From: Cypionkella sp049896245
GTDB lineage: Bacteria; Pseudomonadota; Alphaproteobacteria; Rhodobacterales; Rhodobacteraceae
Length of the DNA: 64,000 nt
Assembly: GCF_049896245.1 (NCBI RefSeq)
Contig: NZ_JAFCTX010000001.1
Span: 1 to 64,000, forward strand
Direction: 5' to 3'
In this document: positions 1-8,987 of the stretch, in pieces
How the letters are laid out: every line of letters begins with the position of its first letter
How positions within the stretch are numbered: the first letter of the stretch is position 1
Program-made: the position numbers and the translations under genes
Notes under the pieces: model-generated
Told to the model about the DNA's origin: nothing
What the model saw: the letters and a program-made list of their open reading frames with translations, nothing else
Database searches by the model: none

Positions 1-58
1 CGGCGTTGTAAGAGCGCCAGTTCGTCGTGCGGTAGGTCGGAGGTGCAGGTTTGCTCAT
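1..58 (-). CDS. IS5-family transposase, N-terminal fragment cut by the window edge
   Basis: The first 19 codons, starting at an ATG whose complement is 56-58, read MSKPAPPTYRTTNWRSYNA and remain open to base 1. This N-terminus, with a TxNWxxYN motif, resembles the start of IS5-family DDE transposases. No catalytic residues are inside the window, so the family call rests on this short N-terminus and on the terminal repeat about 60 bp upstream. Confidence 0.6.
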   Translation of the reverse strand, partial: MSKPAPPTYRTTNWRSYNA

Positions 59-119
59 ACCCTGCGACTAACACCTTGCAGTCACGCAGGGAATCCCTCA
101 CGATTTGTGCAACAGAGCC
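1..119 (-). mobile_element. end of an IS5-type insertion sequence (5' end of the transposase side)
   Basis: Read on the minus strand, an IS-like terminal sequence beginning GGCTCTGTTGCACAAATC starts at about 119. It is followed about 60 bp later by the start of a transposase-like protein that runs out of the window. The terminus and the MSKPAPPTYRTTNW start resemble IS5-family elements common in Rhodobacteraceae (recalled, not searched). Only one end is visible, so the second inverted repeat and the target duplication cannot be checked. The element lies just beyond the 3' end of the DUF1304 gene. Confidence 0.7.
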
Positions 120-153
120 CCAACGACGGCATAAACGCTCAGTCAATATTTCC

Positions 154-507
154 TCAAACCCCCGCCAACACCGCCACAATCGCCAGCGCGCTTGGCAAAG
201 CCTGCACAAACAAGATCCGCCGTGACGCCGTCGCAGCACCGTAAATCCCCGCCACCAGCACGCAAGCCAAGAAAAACAACGCCACCCCGCGCCCCTCCGC
301 CCCCAACCACAAAGCCCAAACCAACCCCGCCGCCAGAAACCCGTTATAAAGCCCCTGATTGCCCGCCAAAACTTTGCTCGCCGCCGCAAACTCCGCCGAG
401 GTGCCAAACACCGCCCGCGTCCGCGGCGCTTCCCATAAAAACATCTCCAGCACCAAAATATAGACATGTAGCGCCGCAATCAGCGCCACCAAAGCCATAG
501 CAATCAT
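154..507 (-). CDS. DUF1304 family small membrane protein
   Basis: A 117-residue protein that is nearly all membrane: four hydrophobic stretches, the first directly at the N-terminus (MIAMALVALIAALHVYILVLE). The pattern, with the WEAP and GNQGLYNGFLAAGL motifs, matches the DUF1304 family of four-helix inner-membrane proteins of unknown function. I chose the ATG at 507 because GGAGGG lies just upstream. The longer reading frame to 627 starts inside a dispersed intergenic repeat and is probably not translated. It stands alone between an IS end and an M20 hydrolase gene. Function unknown. Confidence 0.85.
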   Translation of the reverse strand: MIAMALVALIAALHVYILVLEMFLWEAPRTRAVFGTSAEFAAASKVLAGNQGLYNGFLAAGLVWALWLGAEGRGVALFFLACVLVAGIYGAATASRRILFVQALPSALAIVAVLAGV

Positions 508-548
508 CCTGCAACCCTCCCCAAGCCGCCCATAACCACCCCAAACCC

Positions 549-582
549 TTTCACATTGGCGATAAATATCCCCGCCGGAGGC
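549..582 (+). repeat. dispersed 33-34 bp intergenic motif, copy a
   Basis: TTTCACATTGG followed by AAATATCCCCGCCGGAGGC. The same block recurs at 4423, 16058, 16111 (inverted), 25486, 32613 and 44662, with diverged forms at 11146, 11191, 50651 and 53170. Read on the minus strand it lies 3' of the M20 gene ending at 700 and 5' of the DUF1304 gene, and encodes an artefactual EASGGDI extension in front of the latter. Confidence 0.85.
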
Positions 583-699
583 TTCGCGGTTAAACCCCGC
601 GCAACCTGTCAAAAACCCAGTCAGCACATCCGCATCCCCAAACTGCCCCCCGATGGCGGTGGGGTGGGCGGGTGGGCGCCGCCTGAGGGGGGCAGTCCG

Positions 700-1866
700 T
701 CAGGCGCTCGGCATCCGCGCCTCAACCATCCCGGCATACCAGCTTGAGCCAAACGGGATCGCATTATCGTCAAAGTTATACGCCGGGTGATGCACCATCG
801 CCGTATCGCCATTGCCAAGGAAAATATACGCCCCCGGCCGCTCCAGCAGCATGAAGCTGAAATCCTCCGCCCCCATCACCGGCGGCGTATCGGCGTTGAC
901 CTGCCCCGACACCGCCCGCGCCACCTCAACCGCGAAATCGGTCTGTGCGGGCGCGTTCACCGTCACCGGATAGCCGCGCGTATAGTCCACAACAGCCACC
1001 GCCCCCAAAGCCTGCGCCACCCCGGCCGTGATCTCTTTCACCCGACCCTCGACATAATCCTGCACGCCGAAATCCATCGTCCGCACCGTGCCCTTCATCT
1101 TCACCACCTGCGGGATCACATTATGCGCCGTAGAATCCGTCGCCACCGTGCAGACCGACACCACCACCTGCTTCAACGGATCGACCCCGCGTGAGGCAAT
1201 GGTCTGCAACGCCACGATGATATGTGCTGCGACCACCGTGGTATCAATGCATTCGTGCGGCTTGGCGGCATGACCGCCCTTGCCCGTCACCGTGATCTCA
1301 AACTGATCCGCCGCCGCCATCATTGCCCCCGGGCGAATGGCAAAATGTCCAACCGGAATCCCCGGCATATTGTGCATGCCGTAAACTTCCTGAATCCCCC
1401 AACGGTCCATCATGCCATCGGCGCACATCTCGCGCCCACCGCCGCCGCCCTCTTCCGCAGGTTGGAAAATCAACACCGCCGTGCCGTCAAAATTCCGCGT
1501 CTCCGCCAGATATTTCGCAGCCCCCAGCAGCATCGAGGTATGGCCGTCATGCCCACAAGCATGCATCTTCCCCGGCACCTTTGAGGCGTAGCTAACCCCG
1601 GTCTGCTCGATGATCGGCAGAGCATCCATATCCGCCCGCAGCCCGATCACCCGCCCCGCAGTGTCGGTTTTTCCTTTGATAACAACCACAACGCCAGTAC
1701 GCCCAATCCCCTCGGTCACCTCATCACACCCAAACGAACGGCATAGTTCTGCCACGCGTCCCGCCGTGCGATGCACCTCGAACAACAACTCGGGGTTCTC
1801 GTGGAAATCTTGCCGCCATCCGGCGATCTCGGGCAGCATCTCGGCAAATCGGTTTTTTACGGGCAT
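700..1866 (-). CDS. M20 family metallo-amidohydrolase (amidohydrolase/hippurate hydrolase-like)
   Basis: A 388-residue cytosolic M20D peptidase-family enzyme expected to hydrolyse N-acyl amino acids or related amides with a di-metal centre. Visible motifs are GLRADMDALP (75-84), MHACGHDGHT (about 101-110), the acid pair FQPAEEG (about 135) and a late EDFSFML, all standard metal or catalytic positions. The start at 1866 is preceded by AAGGAGAG; an upstream in-frame start at 1899 lacks a comparable site. It lies 54 bp downstream of a paralogue (1921-3078) with the same architecture, so the pair looks like a tandem duplication in one transcription unit. The actual substrate cannot be told from sequence. 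Confidence 0.9.
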   Translation of the reverse strand: MPVKNRFAEMLPEIAGWRQDFHENPELLFEVHRTAGRVAELCRSFGCDEVTEGIGRTGVVVVIKGKTDTAGRVIGLRADMDALPIIEQTGVSYASKVPGKMHACGHDGHTSMLLGAAKYLAETRNFDGTAVLIFQPAEEGGGGGREMCADGMMDRWGIQEVYGMHNMPGIPVGHFAIRPGAMMAAADQFEITVTGKGGHAAKPHECIDTTVVAAHIIVALQTIASRGVDPLKQVVVSVCTVATDSTAHNVIPQVVKMKGTVRTMDFGVQDYVEGRVKEITAGVAQALGAVAVVDYTRGYPVTVNAPAQTDFAVEVARAVSGQVNADTPPVMGAEDFSFMLLERPGAYIFLGNGDTAMVHHPAYNFDDNAIPFGSSWYAGMVEARMPSA

Positions 1867-1920
1867 GATGGCTCTCCTTTTGCGTGCAGCCTGTGCCAAT
1901 CGCGCCCGCGCCGCAACCCC

Positions 1921-3078
1921 TCAGCCGCGCGCCTCGACCATCCCCGCCAGCCAAGCAGCGCCGTAAGGCAGGCCGGCGTCATTGAACGCATACGCTGGAT
2001 GATGCAAAAGCGGCCCGTCGCCATTACCGACAAACATGAACGCCCCCGGCACAAGGGTAAGAAACTCGGAGAAATCCTCAGACACCATCATCGGTGCGAC
2101 ATCGCCCTCAACCGCGCCAGACAATCCCCGCGCCACATCCAACGCATACCCCGCACAATTCGCATCATTCACCGTCGCAGGTGCATCGCGCAAATACTCA
2201 ACCGTCGCCACCCCACCATGTGCCGCCGCAATCCCCGTCACCACGGCGCGCAAACGGTTCTCCACCAAATCCTGCACCGCCAATTCAAACGACCGCACTG
2301 TCCCCGTCAGCACCACCCGCCCCGGCACAACACAAGCCCCCGAGCCGTCGCTTACCACCGTAGACACCGCCAACACCGCAGGCTTCAACGGATCAACGTT
2401 GCGCGATACCACCGTCTGCAACGCCACCAGCACATGCCCCGCGATCATCACCGGATCGAGCGCCAAATGCGGTTGCGCCGCATGACCACCCCGCCCCGCA
2501 ATCTCAATCGAAAACATATCCGCCGCCGCCATGATCGGCCCCGGACGTGACGCATAAGCCCCCACCGCCAACCCCGGCATATTGTGCAAGGCGTAAATCT
2601 CATCAACCGGATAGCGCGCAAGCAAGCCAGCCGCGATCATCGCACGTGCGCCACCGCCCGCTTCCTCACCGGGTTGAAAAACCAACACCGCCGTCCCGGA
2701 AAACCCGCGCGATGCCGCCAGATATTTTGCCGCTGCAAGCAGCATCGCGGTATGCCCGTCATGCCCACACGCATGCATAACTCCCGGCAGGGTCGAGGCA
2801 AATTCCACCCCCGAGGCCTCGGAAATCGGCAAAGCGTCCATATCCGCCCGCAGCCCAATCCGCCGCCCTGGCCCAGCACCGTTGATCACCGCCACAACGC
2901 CCGTGCCACCGACGCCAGCCTCGACCACATCACAGCCAAAGCCACGCAGCAGTTCTGCCACGCGGGCGCTGGTGCGGTGTTCCAGAAAACTCAACTCTGG
3001 ATGCGCATGAAAATCGTGCCGCCATGCCACCGCTTCCGGTAAAAACGCCTCAATCGCTGCGAACATCTGCCCAACCAT
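1921..3078 (-). CDS. M20 family metallo-amidohydrolase, second tandem copy
   Basis: A 385-residue paralogue of the downstream gene with the same motif order: GLRADMDALP (75-84), MHACGHDGHT (about 101-110), FQPGEEAGGG and EDFSEF. The fold and length fit the M20D amidohydrolase group (hippurate hydrolase, IAA-amino acid hydrolase, N-acyl amino acid hydrolase). GAGGGG sits upstream of the chosen ATG; an internal ATG four codons in is a possible alternative. It begins 9 bp after the stop of the Hsp70-like gene on the same strand, so the three genes may be one operon. Divergence from its partner suggests different substrate preference (inference). Confidence 0.9.
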   Translation of the reverse strand: MVGQMFAAIEAFLPEAVAWRHDFHAHPELSFLEHRTSARVAELLRGFGCDVVEAGVGGTGVVAVINGAGPGRRIGLRADMDALPISEASGVEFASTLPGVMHACGHDGHTAMLLAAAKYLAASRGFSGTAVLVFQPGEEAGGGARAMIAAGLLARYPVDEIYALHNMPGLAVGAYASRPGPIMAAADMFSIEIAGRGGHAAQPHLALDPVMIAGHVLVALQTVVSRNVDPLKPAVLAVSTVVSDGSGACVVPGRVVLTGTVRSFELAVQDLVENRLRAVVTGIAAAHGGVATVEYLRDAPATVNDANCAGYALDVARGLSGAVEGDVAPMMVSEDFSEFLTLVPGAFMFVGNGDGPLLHHPAYAFNDAGLPYGAAWLAGMVEARG

Positions 3079-3087
3079 TTTGGCCCC

Positions 3088-4338
3088 TCAGGAAAACTTC
3101 CGCCGCGCATCGAGCGCGAGGCCCGTCCCGACCGAACCAAGCATATCCCCGGTAGCAATCGCAACCCCCGGCAGCGCCGCCTGCACACACGCCCGCAAAA
3201 TCGGCAAGCCAGATGAGCCGCCTGTCATAAACACCGTGCCAATATCGCCGATACCAACACCCGCTTGCGAAAGCACCGCGCCCAACCGCTCGGAAATCCG
3301 CTCCACCAATGGCAGTACCGCCGCCTCAAAGCCTTCCCGCTTCAGCATCGGGTTCGGCCCCCCAGTCAAAGCCGCCAGTTGCAGCCGCACAGCATCCTGA
3401 TCCGACAGCGCGATCTTCGCCGCCTCGACCGCCATCGCCACCGCATGACCTTGGCGTTCCGAGATCACCTTCATCAACCGATCCAGTAATTCCGGCCGAT
3501 CAATCTCGCGCCGAAACGCCTTCAAATCCGCGAGACAGCGCTGGGTATACAGCATGTTGATCCGGTGCCAAGTCGCCAAATCCAAGAAATAATGGTTCGG
3601 CATCAGGCCCTTGCCGTGCTTGGTCGTGGCCTTATAGCCCAGATGCGGCATCACTTCGGCCAGACTCAAAAACCGATCAAAATCCGTGCCGCCAACCCTG
3701 ATCCCGTCATTCGCCAGAATATCGCCCGCCCGATCCGCCGCCCGCGCCCGCTCTGGCGACACCCGCACGATGGAAAAGTCCGAGGTACCGCCGCCAATAT
3801 CGACGATCAGCACCAATTCTTCGCGCGCAATGCCCTGCTCATACTGCAACGCCGCCGCAATCGGTTCGTACTGAAACGACACCTCGCGAAAGCCCAAACC
3901 GCGCGCAATCTCCTCCAGCGCCACCTGCGCCTTCAAATCCCCCGCCGCATCGCCATCAACAAAATGCACCGGGCGGCCCAGCACAACCCGATCCGCCCCC
4001 GGCGCATGAAGGCGCAACACCTCTACCATATGCCGCATAAAACGTGTGAGAACCTCGCGGAACGACACCGCCCGCGATCCAACTGCCGTGCGTTCGTCAA
4101 TCATCCCCGAGCCGAGCGTGCTTTTCAGCCCCCGCATCAGCCGGCCTTCGTCGCCGCGCAAATAGGCCGCAATCGCCGCGCGGCCAAACTCTGGCGCGCC
4201 ACCGTCCTGCTCCCAAAACACCGCCGAAGGTAAAGTAACGGCCTGATCTTCCAATGCGATCAGCCACGCGCGGGTTTCATCCGCCAAGGAAACCGTCGAG
4301 TTAGAGGTGCCAAAGTCGATCCCACAAAACAGCGTCAT
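3088..4338 (-). CDS. Hsp70 family protein, YegD-like
   Basis: A 416-residue protein beginning MTLFCGIDFGTSNSTVS, the phosphate-1 signature of the actin/Hsp70 ATPase fold. A second phosphate motif, LIVDIGGGTSDFSIV, lies mid-protein, and FMTGGSSGLP near the C-terminus is the adenosine motif. It is much shorter than DnaK (about 640 residues) and lacks a peptide-binding domain, as in E. coli YegD. The start was set where FGTSN begins; the frame extends upstream to 4479 but that part translates a dispersed repeat (EASGGDIFAKM). The substrate or partner of YegD-type proteins is not established. Confidence 0.88.
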   Translation of the reverse strand: MTLFCGIDFGTSNSTVSLADETRAWLIALEDQAVTLPSAVFWEQDGGAPEFGRAAIAAYLRGDEGRLMRGLKSTLGSGMIDERTAVGSRAVSFREVLTRFMRHMVEVLRLHAPGADRVVLGRPVHFVDGDAAGDLKAQVALEEIARGLGFREVSFQYEPIAAALQYEQGIAREELVLIVDIGGGTSDFSIVRVSPERARAADRAGDILANDGIRVGGTDFDRFLSLAEVMPHLGYKATTKHGKGLMPNHYFLDLATWHRINMLYTQRCLADLKAFRREIDRPELLDRLMKVISERQGHAVAMAVEAAKIALSDQDAVRLQLAALTGGPNPMLKREGFEAAVLPLVERISERLGAVLSQAGVGIGDIGTVFMTGGSSGLPILRACVQAALPGVAIATGDMLGSVGTGLALDARRKFS

Positions 4339-4422
4339 AGCAGCCCCCGAGCGTTCGCAAAACGCGCGGTATAGCGATCCGGGCAAGGGAAGTAAACCGG
4401 CCCCAACGCCCCCGCTCTGCAA

Positions 4423-4455
4423 TTTCATCTTGGCAAAAATATCCCCGCCGGAGGC
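4423..4455 (+). repeat. dispersed 33-bp intergenic motif, copy b
   Basis: TTTCATCTTGGCAAA followed by AATATCCCCGCCGGAGGC. It lies between the lytic transglycosylase stop (4575) and the YegD-like start (4338), so on the minus strand it is 3' of one gene and 5' of the next. Its 5' half (TTTCATCTTGGCAAAA) is shared with the copy at 53170. Confidence 0.85.
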
Positions 4456-4574
4456 TTCTGCCAAAGCCGCCAAAACCACAGCTTAAAACCCTAACGCCGC
4501 GTTAACGCGCCCTTATAACCTATTGATTTCCAATAAAACCTATGCCTGCCCACGCGTGGACACGCCCCAAGTCG

Positions 4575-5189
4575 CTACCCCAGAATCGCCAAAACGTAGT
4601 TCTGCGTCTCATCATAAGGCGGCACCCCGCCATGCTTTTCCACCGCCATCGGCCCCGCATTATAAGCCGCCAGCGCCAGCTTCCATGTCCCAAACCGATC
4701 ATACATCATCCGCAGATAGCGCGCGCCGCCCTCAAGGTTCTCACCCGGATCGTTGATATCCACCCCCAACCGATCCGCCGTCCCCGGCATCAGTTGCGCA
4801 AGCCCCGTCGCCCCCTTGACCGACACCGCCCCGGTATTCCAGCCGCTTTCCTGTTGCACCAGTCGCAAGAAAACATCCTCCGGCACGCCATGCTTGCGGG
4901 CTGCGGCCTTGGCGACCTCCAGATACTCACCCTTATACTTGCCGGAAAACCGCGGTGTCGGCGTATCCGAGCCGCCCGCATCCGCCTTGCTGTAATTCGG
5001 CTTCAGCCGGTCCGAGCCTTCATACTCCACCGCCAGCCGCCCATCCAGCAGCGCCATTTGCGATTTCAGCATATTGGCGCGGTTTTTCTTGCCGCCCAGC
5101 TTCAACGCCTCCGCCTGCGCCATCACAGGGGCAGCCAAAGCCAGCCCTGCGGCCATCATGATCGTCAACACCATCGGCGAAAATCGCAT
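4575..5189 (-). CDS. lytic transglycosylase, SLT domain
   Basis: A 204-residue exported peptidoglycan lytic transglycosylase. A signal peptide covers about residues 1-24 (hydrophobic MVLTIMMAAGLALAAPVMAQA). The SLT/goose-lysozyme-like domain starts near residue 85, with catalytic Glu114 in VQQESGWN, then GATGLAQLMPGTA, the NLEGGARYLRMM helix and LALAAYNAGP. It should cleave the MurNAc-GlcNAc bond to form 1,6-anhydro products in the periplasm. The start at 5189 gives the signal peptide directly at the N-terminus; longer frames reach 5333 but add non-signal sequence. It is small for the family and has no second domain. Confidence 0.93.
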   Translation of the reverse strand: MRFSPMVLTIMMAAGLALAAPVMAQAEALKLGGKKNRANMLKSQMALLDGRLAVEYEGSDRLKPNYSKADAGGSDTPTPRFSGKYKGEYLEVAKAAARKHGVPEDVFLRLVQQESGWNTGAVSVKGATGLAQLMPGTADRLGVDINDPGENLEGGARYLRMMYDRFGTWKLALAAYNAGPMAVEKHGGVPPYDETQNYVLAILG

Positions 5190-5406
5190 GGAGACCCTGT
5201 CTTCAACCCAGACCAAAACTGGCGGCACTATACCGAAGTTTGCACCAAGTTCCAGCGCCGTGATCTGACCCGCCCAGACTGCTTCGGCAAAACCTTGCCG
5301 GAGCCCCGCAAGCTGCCCGGTTGCGGGGCGCATGGCGGCGGTCTATAGAAATTATTAACCACCTGTCGCGATGCTGGCGGGGATTTACGGAATCAGGGAG
5401 ACTAGG

Positions 5407-5982
5407 ATGGCAGGCTCGGTCAACAAGGTGATCATCGTCGGAAATCTGGGCCGCGACCCGGAAGTGCGCAACTTCCCGAACGGCGGCAAAGTGGTGAACC
5501 TGCGCATCGCCACCAGCGAGACCTGGCGCGACAAGCAAAGCGGCGAGCGTAAAGAGCGCACCGAATGGCATTCCGTGGCGATTTTCAACGAGAACATCGG
5601 CAAGATTGCCGAACAATATCTCAAAAAAGGCTCGACGGTTTACATCGAAGGCCAGTTGGAAACCCGCAAATGGCAGGACCAATCCGGCGCGGATCGCTAC
5701 ACCACCGAAGTCGTGCTGCGGCAGTTCCGCGGCGAGTTGACGCTGCTGGGCGGTCGGGATGGTGGCGGTTCGGGTGGCGGCGGTGGTGATGATGATCGCG
5801 GCCGCTATGAAGATCAGGGCGGCGGCTCGGGTGGTGGTGCGTCAGGCGGCGGCTACAGCCGGGGCGGGTCGAGCGGCGGCGGCTATGGCGGCGGTTCATC
5901 GTCGGGTGGCGGGTCTGGCAGTGGCTCGGGCGGCAGTTCGGGTGGTGGGCGCTCGGACATCGACGACGAAATCCCGTTCTAA
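5407..5982 (+). CDS. ssb: single-stranded DNA-binding protein
   Basis: A 191-residue SSB. The OB-fold occupies about residues 1-110 (MAGSVNKVIIVGNLGRDPEVR, then RTEWHSVAIFNENI and TVYIEGQLETRKW). A long glycine- and serine-rich linker follows, and the protein ends in DIDDEIPF, the acidic tip that recruits DNA-processing partners. It acts as a tetramer protecting ssDNA in replication, recombination and repair. The frame extends to 5371, but the ATG at 5407 matches the family N-terminus. The linker is unusually Gly-rich and its DNA is GGC-repeat-like, so length changes between strains are likely. Confidence 0.97.
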   Translation: MAGSVNKVIIVGNLGRDPEVRNFPNGGKVVNLRIATSETWRDKQSGERKERTEWHSVAIFNENIGKIAEQYLKKGSTVYIEGQLETRKWQDQSGADRYTTEVVLRQFRGELTLLGGRDGGGSGGGGGDDDRGRYEDQGGGSGGGASGGGYSRGGSSGGGYGGGSSSGGGSGSGSGGSSGGGRSDIDDEIPF

Positions 5983-6030
5983 ACATAACGCCGCGTTCTG
6001 TATTTAACTCTAGCAAGGCCATATCCCCTG

Positions 6031-6984
6031 ATGTCCAGCGCGGACCGCAATCGCGCCATTGATGCATTGAAGCTCGCTCTGGCTTTCATGGTCGTCGGTA
6101 TTCACGCCAATCCGTTTGCCCCGCTGGGGCGAACGGCGATTCTTTTGACCGGCGACGGGCTGTTCCGGCTGGGCGTGCCGATCTTTCTGCTGTTCAACGG
6201 CTATTTCCTGCAGGCAGCGGTCGAACGCGCGCGCGGGTGGGCCTATGTCCAGCGCGGGGGCCAGCTTTATGTGCTGTGGATGCTGCTGTATCTGCCGATC
6301 TATTGGCCGATGCTGCTGGCCCATTCGCCCCTGCAAAACCTGCGCAGCGCGTTGTTTGGCTATTGGCATCTGTGGTATTTGGCCGGAATGGTGATGGCGG
6401 CGGCGCTGATCGTGGTCATCGCGGCATGGTCCAGCCGGGCGCTGGCTTGGTTGGCCGCCCTGACCTTCTTTGCCGGCATTGCCGTCACCTATGGCATCGC
6501 TTGGAACCTGATTACGCCCAACAAGCTGATTTTCTCTGACCCCTTGCTGGCCAATCGCAATCCGCTGCTGCTGTGTTTGCCCTTCATGCTGGTGGGGTTC
6601 CTGATCCGGCGCGAGAGCATCGCCGAGCGGTTGCGCGTTGGTTGGCTGCAACTGGCTGCGGCCATCGGTGTGGCGCTGGTGCTGGTCGAATCACTGGCTC
6701 TGGCGCGGTTTGCCCCGAAGGGCGTCGGGCATGACACGCTGCTCGCACTTGGCCTTGCGGCCCCGGCGCTGATGCTGCTGGCGTTGAAAGGCTCCACGTT
6801 GGTGGCCGACCGCCGCTTGGGGGATTATGCCTCGGGGATTTACTTCATCCACGTCGCGTTTTGCGCGGTGCTGTTTCGCTACAGTGTGCTGCCCCGGCCC
6901 GCGATCTATCTGCTGGCGGTCGCAGGCTCAATCCTGCTGACATGGGCGATCCGGCGCGGCGGCTTGGCGCGGCGGTTGCTTTAA
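6031..6984 (+). CDS. acyltransferase family 3 membrane protein
   Basis: A 317-residue integral membrane protein with about ten hydrophobic segments. The N-terminal RNRAIDALKLALAFMVVGIHANPF carries the conserved R...D...K...H pattern of acyltransferase 3 (OafA/YrhL/WecH-type) proteins, which O-acetylate surface or periplasmic sugars. A conserved YASGIYFIHVAFCAVLFR segment lies near the C-terminus. There is no glycan operon around it, so the acceptor is unknown. It begins 48 bp after ssb. WecH-like activity is one possibility; I would not go beyond the family. Confidence 0.8.
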   Translation: MSSADRNRAIDALKLALAFMVVGIHANPFAPLGRTAILLTGDGLFRLGVPIFLLFNGYFLQAAVERARGWAYVQRGGQLYVLWMLLYLPIYWPMLLAHSPLQNLRSALFGYWHLWYLAGMVMAAALIVVIAAWSSRALAWLAALTFFAGIAVTYGIAWNLITPNKLIFSDPLLANRNPLLLCLPFMLVGFLIRRESIAERLRVGWLQLAAAIGVALVLVESLALARFAPKGVGHDTLLALGLAAPALMLLALKGSTLVADRRLGDYASGIYFIHVAFCAVLFRYSVLPRPAIYLLAVAGSILLTWAIRRGGLARRLL

Positions 6985-7139
6985 CCCAGGCTCGGCATCA
7001 ATATCTGGCGCAAGATCTGGCCCCGGGATCTGGCCTGTGGTTTGACGCGCAAACCCGCAAGGTCGAAAACTGCTTTGCCGCACTGGACCTTTGCTGGCCA
7101 TTCCCTATATAATTAGTCAACTAACCGCGTGAGAATGTG

Positions 7140-7502
7140 ATGACCCAGCTGCAAAACCAGATTGAGGGTGCACCCCTGATTCGCCCCTCCTCGACCGAAC
7201 ATGCGCTCTATGAGCAGATCGTAGAGGCCTGCCGCACGGTCTATGACCCAGAAATTCCGGTGAATATCTATGATCTGGGTCTGGTCTATACCATTGAAAT
7301 CAGCCCGGAAAACGCAGTTGAAATTCTGATGACCCTGACTGCGCCCGGCTGCCCGGTGGCGGGAGAGATGCCGGGTTGGGTGCAGGATGCGGTGGAACCC
7401 GTCGCCGGGGTGAAAGAGGTCAAGGTCGGCATGACCTTTGATCCGCCTTGGGGGATGGAGATGATGTCGGATGAAGCGCGGCTGGAATTGGGCTTTATGT
7501 AA
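7140..7502 (+). CDS. sufT: SufT/MIP18-like Fe-S assembly factor (DUF59)
   Basis: A 120-residue MIP18/DUF59 protein. The fold signature is clear: EIVEACRTVYDPEIPVNIYDLGLVY, then LTAPGCPVAGEMPGWV with the conserved cysteine, and VGMTFDPPWGMEMMSDEARLELG. SufT proteins help mature Fe-S enzymes when demand is high. I start at the ATG at 7140; a GTG directly before it is also in frame. It is 88 bp upstream of a SufA-like carrier, the order seen at the end of suf operons, but sufBCDS are not in this window. An AT-rich TATATAAT stretch lies about 25 bp upstream. Confidence 0.88.
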   Translation: MTQLQNQIEGAPLIRPSSTEHALYEQIVEACRTVYDPEIPVNIYDLGLVYTIEISPENAVEILMTLTAPGCPVAGEMPGWVQDAVEPVAGVKEVKVGMTFDPPWGMEMMSDEARLELGFM

Positions 7503-7590
7503 GGCCCTGCGCGGGGCCGCGTAATCTAACACTCTTGCAGGACGCCTGCTGTAATCCTATCTTTGCTGTATAGCTTAAAGGACCAAATCC

Positions 7591-7941
7591 ATGTTCGGCA
7601 TCCCCGGCAAATCCGCCGTTACCCTGACACCCATAGCCGCCAAGCAAATCGCGCGGCTGATGGCAAAGCAAGGCTCGCAGGGCCTGCGCATCGGCATCAA
7701 AAAGGGTGGCTGCGCGGGCATGGAATACACCATGGATTACGTGGCGGAAGCCAATCCGATGGACGAAGTGGTCGAGCAAGACGGCGCACGGGTGCTGATC
7801 GCGCCGATGGCACAGATGTTTCTGTTCGGCACCGAGATTGATTACGAGATGGATCTGCTGCAAGCCGGCTTCAAGTTTAACAACCCCAACGTCGCCGAGG
7901 CCTGCGGCTGTGGCGAAAGCATCAAGTTCAAAGACGCCTGA
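7591..7941 (+). CDS. sufA: A-type Fe-S carrier (IscA/SufA/HesB family)
   Basis: A 116-residue A-type iron-sulfur carrier. The three cluster-binding cysteines are in KGGCAGMEY and near the C-terminus in ACGCGESIKF, the canonical C...CGC arrangement. It receives Fe-S clusters from a scaffold and passes them to apo-targets in the cytosol. AAAGGA lies upstream of the ATG. It follows a SufT-like gene, which supports a Suf role rather than IscA. ErpA or IscA cannot be excluded by sequence alone. Confidence 0.88.
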   Translation: MFGIPGKSAVTLTPIAAKQIARLMAKQGSQGLRIGIKKGGCAGMEYTMDYVAEANPMDEVVEQDGARVLIAPMAQMFLFGTEIDYEMDLLQAGFKFNNPNVAEACGCGESIKFKDA

Positions 7942-8186
7942 TCCTGCGCGGTTGTTCTTCTGACGGCACTCTGCCTGATCCCGGTGATCTGATCGCGCGG
8001 CTGACGCCGCAAGACCCTTGAGCGCTGACGCGCGGTGGGCGCGGGATGCAGCGTTCGGGCTGGATTTGACGCCTGGCTTTAGCGGCTGCGTTGCGATCAG
8101 ATTGAGTATTTTCAAAAGAGCAAATGCAAGGGCTTTCCCTTGGCGCTGCGCTTCGCTAACCCTTTGGCGAACATTGGGGGGATGCG

Positions 8187-8930
8187 ATGAAAAAGCTGGC
8201 CGCAGGCAACTGGAAAATGAATGGCAACCGGGCGGCTTTGGCCGAAGTTGCGCGCCTTTTGTCGGCACATCCCGCGCCTGCCTGCGAGATGCTGCTCTGC
8301 CCGCCCACCACTTTGCTTGCCGAGATGGCAGCTTTGGCCGCAGGATCGGCGCTGCAGGTTGGCGGGCAGGATTGCCATCCGAAAGCCTCTGGTGCGCATA
8401 CCGGCGATATTTCGGCGGCGATGCTGGTGGATGCGGGCGCAAGCCATGTGATCTTGGGCCATTCTGAGCGCCGCGCCGATCATGGCGAAAGCGATGCTTT
8501 GGTGCGGGCCAAGGCGGAAGCCGCCATTACCGCAGGCCTGATCGCTGTGGTTTGCCTGGGCGAGACCGAAGCGCAGCGCGATGCGGGCGAGACGCTTGCG
8601 GTGATCGCAGCGCAACTGGACAGTTCTGTGCCCAGCACCGCCACCGCGGCCAATCTGGTTTTAGCTTATGAGCCGGTCTGGGCGATCGGCACCGGGCGTA
8701 CCCCCACTTTGGAGCAAATCGCCGAGGTCCACGCCTTCCTGCGCGCCCGCCTCACCGCGCATATCGGTGACGAAGCGGCGAAAACCCGCCTGCTTTATGG
8801 CGGTTCGGTGAAGCCCTCCAACGCCAGTGAAATCTTCGCGGTGCCGGATGTCGATGGCGCTTTGGTTGGCGGCGCCAGCCTGAAAGCCGCCGATTTTGGT
8901 GCGATTGTCAGTGCCCTCGCCGCAGCCTGA
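8187..8930 (+). CDS. tpiA: triosephosphate isomerase
   Basis: A 247-residue TIM-barrel enzyme interconverting dihydroxyacetone phosphate and glyceraldehyde 3-phosphate in glycolysis and gluconeogenesis. Catalytic residues are visible: Lys10 in GNWKMN, His92 in ILGHSERR, Glu162 in LAYEPVWAIGTG, and the phosphate loop LLYGGSVKPSN and DGALVGGASL. The length is normal. A G-rich run ends a few bases before the ATG as a probable ribosome site. It is a lone gene between the Fe-S genes and an EamA exporter. Confidence 0.97.
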   Translation: MKKLAAGNWKMNGNRAALAEVARLLSAHPAPACEMLLCPPTTLLAEMAALAAGSALQVGGQDCHPKASGAHTGDISAAMLVDAGASHVILGHSERRADHGESDALVRAKAEAAITAGLIAVVCLGETEAQRDAGETLAVIAAQLDSSVPSTATAANLVLAYEPVWAIGTGRTPTLEQIAEVHAFLRARLTAHIGDEAAKTRLLYGGSVKPSNASEIFAVPDVDGALVGGASLKAADFGAIVSALAAA

Positions 8931-8987
8931 CCTGCCCGCGTCGCGGATGGATCAGCCCGGACGGACGCGCTCTGTTAGACCCAAGCT

